From Johnsonella ignava ATCC 51276 (GTDB lineage: Bacteria > Bacillota > Clostridia > Lachnospirales > Lachnospiraceae), in assembly GCF_000235445.1 (NCBI RefSeq), contig NZ_JH378829.1:171988-235987 (forward strand): a DNA stretch of 64,000 bases. Reading direction: 5' to 3'. Position numbers and translations under genes: made by a program. The notes below the pieces were generated by a model, which made no database searches, was not told where the DNA came from, and was given only the letters and a program-made list of their open reading frames with translations. Below, in pieces: positions 60,957-64,000 of this stretch. The stretch's first letter is position 1. Every line of letters starts with the position of its first letter.

Positions 60957-62171
60957 TTATTTATTATCTGCGGCTGATACTCCGGGAAGTTCCTTACCCT
61001 CCAGAAATTCAAGGCTTGCACCGCCACCGGTTGATATATGTGTCATCTTATCAGCAAAACCGAGTCTCTTAACCGCATTTACGGAATCACCGCCTCCTAT
61101 TACAGTTACGGCATCTTTTAAATCAGCTACGGCTTTGCATATCTCAAGTGTTCCTTTTGCAAAATTCTCAAATTCAAAAACTCCCATAGGTCCATTCCAT
61201 ACCACTGTTTTCGCACCTTCAAGTGCTTTTTTATAAAGTTCAATAGTTTTAGGACCTATATCAAAACCTGACCAGCCCTTATCAATGTGATCAACAATCT
61301 TAAATTCCGTTTCATTTGAAAATTCCTTTCCTTCCACATGATCAACAGGAAGCAGAAGCTTTACCTTTTTATCCTCCGCTTTTCTAATCATATCAAGTGC
61401 ATAGTCAAGTTTATCCTCTTCACAAAGTGAGCTGCCTGTTTCCTCACCCTGTGCTCTTGCAAATGTATATGCCATACCGCCGCCTATTATAAGGGTGTCA
61501 ACCTTATCAAGCAGATTATTTATCACATTTATTTTATCTGAAACCTTTGCACCGCCCAGTATTGCGACAAAAGGTCTTGCAGGATTTTCGACTGTTTCAC
61601 CGAGAAATTTAATCTCCTTTTCCATGAGATATCCAACTACATTTTCTATGCAATACTTAGTTACACCTACATTTGAGCAATGTGCTCTATGTGCCGTTCC
61701 GAAAGCATCATCTACAAATACACCGTTATCACAAAGCTCTGCAAGCTCTTTTGCGTATTTATCCGCCGCTTCATCTTTGCCGTATTTTGTCTCTTCCTCT
61801 CTATATCTGGTATTTTCAAGCAATAATATCTCATTTTCCTTGAGCTGCTGTGCAAGTTTTTTTGTACTTTCACCTGTTACCTGAGGATCGGAAACAAATT
61901 TCACTGCAACTCCAAGCCTTTGTGCAAGCGCAGGTGCCACAGGTGCAAGACTAAGTTCACGCACCGGTTCTCCCTTAGGCTTACCCATATGTGAGCATAA
62001 TATAAGCTTTGCACCTTTTTCAAGAAGTTTTTTAAGTGTGGGAAGTGCACCGTCTATACGATTATAATTTTGTATCACACCGTCCTTTATAGGAACATTA
62101 AAATCACAGCGCACAAGCACTTTTTGACCTTTTATATCATTTAAATCATCAATAGTCTTTTTATTTAACAT
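60957..62171 (-). CDS. pgk: Phosphoglycerate kinase
   Basis: A 404-aa enzyme of glycolysis. RCDFNVPIKDG (about 22-32), SHMGKPKG, GGAKVSDKINV and the nucleotide site GGGDSVNAVKR are present. The start at 62171 has GGAGGG 8 nt upstream; an ATG 12 codons earlier overlaps the terminator between gap and pgk. Confidence 0.97.
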   Translation of the reverse strand: MLNKKTIDDLNDIKGQKVLVRCDFNVPIKDGVIQNYNRIDGALPTLKKLLEKGAKLILCSHMGKPKGEPVRELSLAPVAPALAQRLGVAVKFVSDPQVTGESTKKLAQQLKENEILLLENTRYREEETKYGKDEAADKYAKELAELCDNGVFVDDAFGTAHRAHCSNVGVTKYCIENVVGYLMEKEIKFLGETVENPARPFVAILGGAKVSDKINVINNLLDKVDTLIIGGGMAYTFARAQGEETGSSLCEEDKLDYALDMIRKAEDKKVKLLLPVDHVEGKEFSNETEFKIVDHIDKGWSGFDIGPKTIELYKKALEGAKTVVWNGPMGVFEFENFAKGTLEICKAVADLKDAVTVIGGGDSVNAVKRLGFADKMTHISTGGGASLEFLEGKELPGVSAADNK

Positions 62172-62187
62172 ATCTACCCTCCTTATT

Positions 62188-62219
62188 AAAAAAAGAGTCC
62201 GGTCCAAAAAGAACCGGAC
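62188..62219 (-). terminator. Terminator between gap and pgk
   Basis: A 9-bp stem GTCCGGTTC/GGACCGGAC (one G-U) and a run of seven T residues on the minus strand, 57 nt past the gap stop. It would lower pgk-tpiA transcription relative to gap. Confidence 0.85.
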
Positions 62220-62276
62220 CCCGTAATATGCATCAAAACCAGCCCGGCGGCATCGTCCCGACTGTTATAAAGCAAA

Positions 62277-63308
62277 TTATGCAAGCTCTGCAAAATATTT
62301 AATAGTCCTTACCATCTGTGATGTATATGAGTTTTCATTATCATACCATGAAACCACCTGAACCTGATATAAATCATCCGCTATATGTGAAATCATGGTC
62401 TGAGTAGCATCAAACAGCGATCCGAACTTCATACCTATGACATCGGAAGATACTATCTGATCCTCTGTATATCCGAAAGATTCTGAAGCTGCCGCTTTCA
62501 TAGCTTCATTTATATCCTCTTTTTTAAGTCCTGCCTTTTTAACAACTGCACAAAGTATAGTTGTGGAACCGGTAAACACAGGTACTCTCTGTGCCGAACC
62601 TATAAGCTTTCCGTTAAGTTCGGGTATTACAAGTCCTATTGCTTTTGCAGCTCCGGTAGAGTTCGGAACTATATTTGCAGCACCTGCCCTCGCCCTTCTT
62701 AAATCTCCTTTTCTATGCGGACCGTCAAGTATCATCTGATCACCTGTATAAGCATGTATAGTGCTCATAATGCCTGACTGTATAGGAGCAAGTTTATTTA
62801 ATGTGTCCGCCATAGGCGCAAGACAATTTGTAGTACATGAAGCGGCTGATATAATTTTATCTGTATTTTTTATACTTTTTTCATTTACACTAAAAACTAT
62901 GGTAGGAAGATCATTTCCTGCCGGTGCTGAAATAACCACCTTCTTTGCACCTGCCTTGATATGTGCTTCTGAAAGCTCTTTTGAACAGTAAAATCCGGTA
63001 CATTCAAGAACCACGTCAACACCTATCTTCCCCCATGGAAGATCCTGTGCCTTAGGCTCTTTATATATTGTGATTTTCTTTCCATCAACGGTTATGCTGT
63101 CCTCGCCGGCTTCCACCTTATGCTTGCCCTCACCGAAATATCCTGCAAATCCACCCTGTGCGGTATCATATTTAAGAAGGTTTGCAAGCATCTTAGGATC
63201 TGTGAGATCGTTTATGGCAACCACCTCATACCCATCCGCCTCAAACATCTGCCTGAAAGCAAGACGACCAATACGTCCAAAACCGTTAATTGCAACTTTT
63301 ACTGACAT
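62277..63308 (-). CDS. gap: Glyceraldehyde-3-phosphate dehydrogenase
   Basis: A 343-aa NAD-dependent enzyme. The opening VAINGFGRIGRLAFRQ is the NAD site, the catalytic Cys is in SAASCTTNCLAPM (about C158), and HAYTGDQ and the NSTGAAKA phosphate loop follow. It is the first gene of gap-pgk-tpiA with AAGGAGG 8-10 nt upstream. Confidence 0.97.
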   Translation of the reverse strand: MSVKVAINGFGRIGRLAFRQMFEADGYEVVAINDLTDPKMLANLLKYDTAQGGFAGYFGEGKHKVEAGEDSITVDGKKITIYKEPKAQDLPWGKIGVDVVLECTGFYCSKELSEAHIKAGAKKVVISAPAGNDLPTIVFSVNEKSIKNTDKIISAASCTTNCLAPMADTLNKLAPIQSGIMSTIHAYTGDQMILDGPHRKGDLRRARAGAANIVPNSTGAAKAIGLVIPELNGKLIGSAQRVPVFTGSTTILCAVVKKAGLKKEDINEAMKAAASESFGYTEDQIVSSDVIGMKFGSLFDATQTMISHIADDLYQVQVVSWYDNENSYTSQMVRTIKYFAELA

Positions 63309-63438
63309 TCTAAATCCTCCTTGGAAATAAAAAATATATAATTTATAAGATCATTTGTAATAGAATACCAAATGTTCCTTATCACAATGAAACAGAATAC
63401 GCACTGCTTCTAATGTGATATCTTAGTTAAGTACCTTA

Positions 63439-63467
63439 ATTTTACAGGATTATCAATAAAAAATCAA
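63439..63467 (-). promoter_or_regulatory. Promoter of gap
   Basis: TTGATT (63467-63462), 17-nt spacer, TAAAAT (63444-63439) on the minus strand. The remainder of the 63309-63651 gap holds a TGCCATATA/TATATGGCA hairpin (63520-63548) downstream of the cotransporter gene and otherwise A/T-rich sequence. Confidence 0.65.
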
Positions 63468-63651
63468 CTATATTAATATGGCAATTATATAACAAATAAC
63501 TATATTAAAGCCTGCCTGCCATATACTTTTTTATGCTATATGGCATAAATATTTAAAATTTATTCTCACTGCCTTAAACATCTGCTCTATCCGCTTTCTT
63601 AACAATATATTGTTTGATTAATATATTGCTGCAAGGTGTTCATACCGTTTT

Positions 63652-64000
63652 CTACATTTCTTTTCTTACATAACCTGCAATATTTACCGCATGGTCCGAT
63701 ATTCTCTCAAGATTACTTAATATATCCATAAATATCATACCGGCTTCAGGGCTACATTCACCTTTTGACAGCCTTATAAGATGTTTTTCACTTAATTCGT
63801 CCTCAAGGTTATCAACATCATCCTCAAACTGCCATACCTTTCTGACTGAATCAAGTGAACCCGTCCTTCTGGCATCTATTGCATAATACAGCGAATTATA
63901 AGCACTTTCGCTTATTTTTTTAAGATCATCCGCTCCTGTAGGCGAGATCTTAATATTTTTTTCCTTCATATATTTTATATTTTCAGCAAGATTTTCAGCA
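63652..64000 (-). CDS. Na/Pi cotransporter C-terminal PhoU-like region (partial)
   Basis: The last 115 residues of a larger protein; the frame stays open to the window edge. It shows a PhoU helical bundle, with EDDVDNLEDELSEKHLIRL and IFMDILSNLERISDHAVNIA at the end. This ending is typical of PNaS (NptA-type) phosphate symporters fused to a PhoU domain; a free PhoU remains possible since the start is outside. Confidence 0.8.
   Translation of the reverse strand, partial: AENLAENIKYMKEKNIKISPTGADDLKKISESAYNSLYYAIDARRTGSLDSVRKVWQFEDDVDNLEDELSEKHLIRLSKGECSPEAGMIFMDILSNLERISDHAVNIAGYVRKEM

Overview
The window is a low-GC (mostly A/T-rich intergenic) stretch of a Clostridia chromosome, most likely Lachnospiraceae. 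The pointers are strong AGGAGG-type ribosome binding sites, the Firmicutes gene orders ireB-ruvX-DUF1292-mltG-trmR-trhP and rplU-prp-rpmA-obgE-yhbY-nadD-yqeK-rsfS, an L27 protein with the Prp-cleaved N-terminal extension, and genes of Stickland-type amino-acid fermentation. Almost everything lies on the minus strand; only a DUF1836 regulator, one tRNA-Leu and pyrBI are on the plus strand. I recognise no genus.

Layout (left to right): 1-11,900 is a housekeeping block (recO end, era, M16C peptidase, DUF218 protein, tRNA wobble-uridine genes trhP/trmR, a catalytic-domain-less MltG-like protein, RNase J, DUF1292, ruvX, ireB). 12,100-20,700 holds thioredoxin, a two-component system, an RlmD-type methyltransferase, pcrA, a DUF1836 regulator and a TrpR-like regulator. 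20,760-24,000 has aroQ, aroE, yqeG, nrdR and an orphan glucose-1-phosphate cytidylyltransferase. 24,200-27,500 is metNIQ, preceded by a small open reading frame with 11 Met codons out of 35 and an intrinsic terminator, which together look like a methionine attenuator. 27,700-29,600 holds tRNA-Leu(AAG) and pyrBI. 29,700-34,900 is a choline-binding-repeat protein and the ribosome/GTPase cluster. 35,000-36,750 holds three tandem copies of a CdiI-type immunity-like gene with no toxin gene nearby.

37,900-52,520 is a 12-gene reductive amino-acid fermentation cluster. In transcription order it reads: activator HadI, dehydratase HadBC, YkvI-type transporter, CoA-transferase HadA, D-2-hydroxyacid dehydrogenase, BrnQ transporter, aminotransferase, acyl-CoA ligase, acyl-CoA dehydrogenase, EtfB, EtfA. 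Together these can take up an amino acid, transaminate it, reduce the 2-oxoacid, activate it to a CoA ester, dehydrate it by a radical mechanism and reduce the enoyl-CoA. Leucine to isocaproate is the favoured reading because of BrnQ and HadB resemblance; aromatic amino acids remain possible. Identical TTGTATACAA palindromes precede its first gene and its acyl-CoA ligase.

52,500-64,000 has a threonine aldolase, a CopA ATPase with a CopZ-like domain joined at its C-terminus, an IS200/IS605 remnant inserted just upstream of copA, a frameshifted AlbA-type pseudogene, degV, the glycolytic genes gap-pgk-tpiA, and the end of a Na/Pi cotransporter. A family of small palindromic repeats (four copies) is scattered through intergenic gaps.
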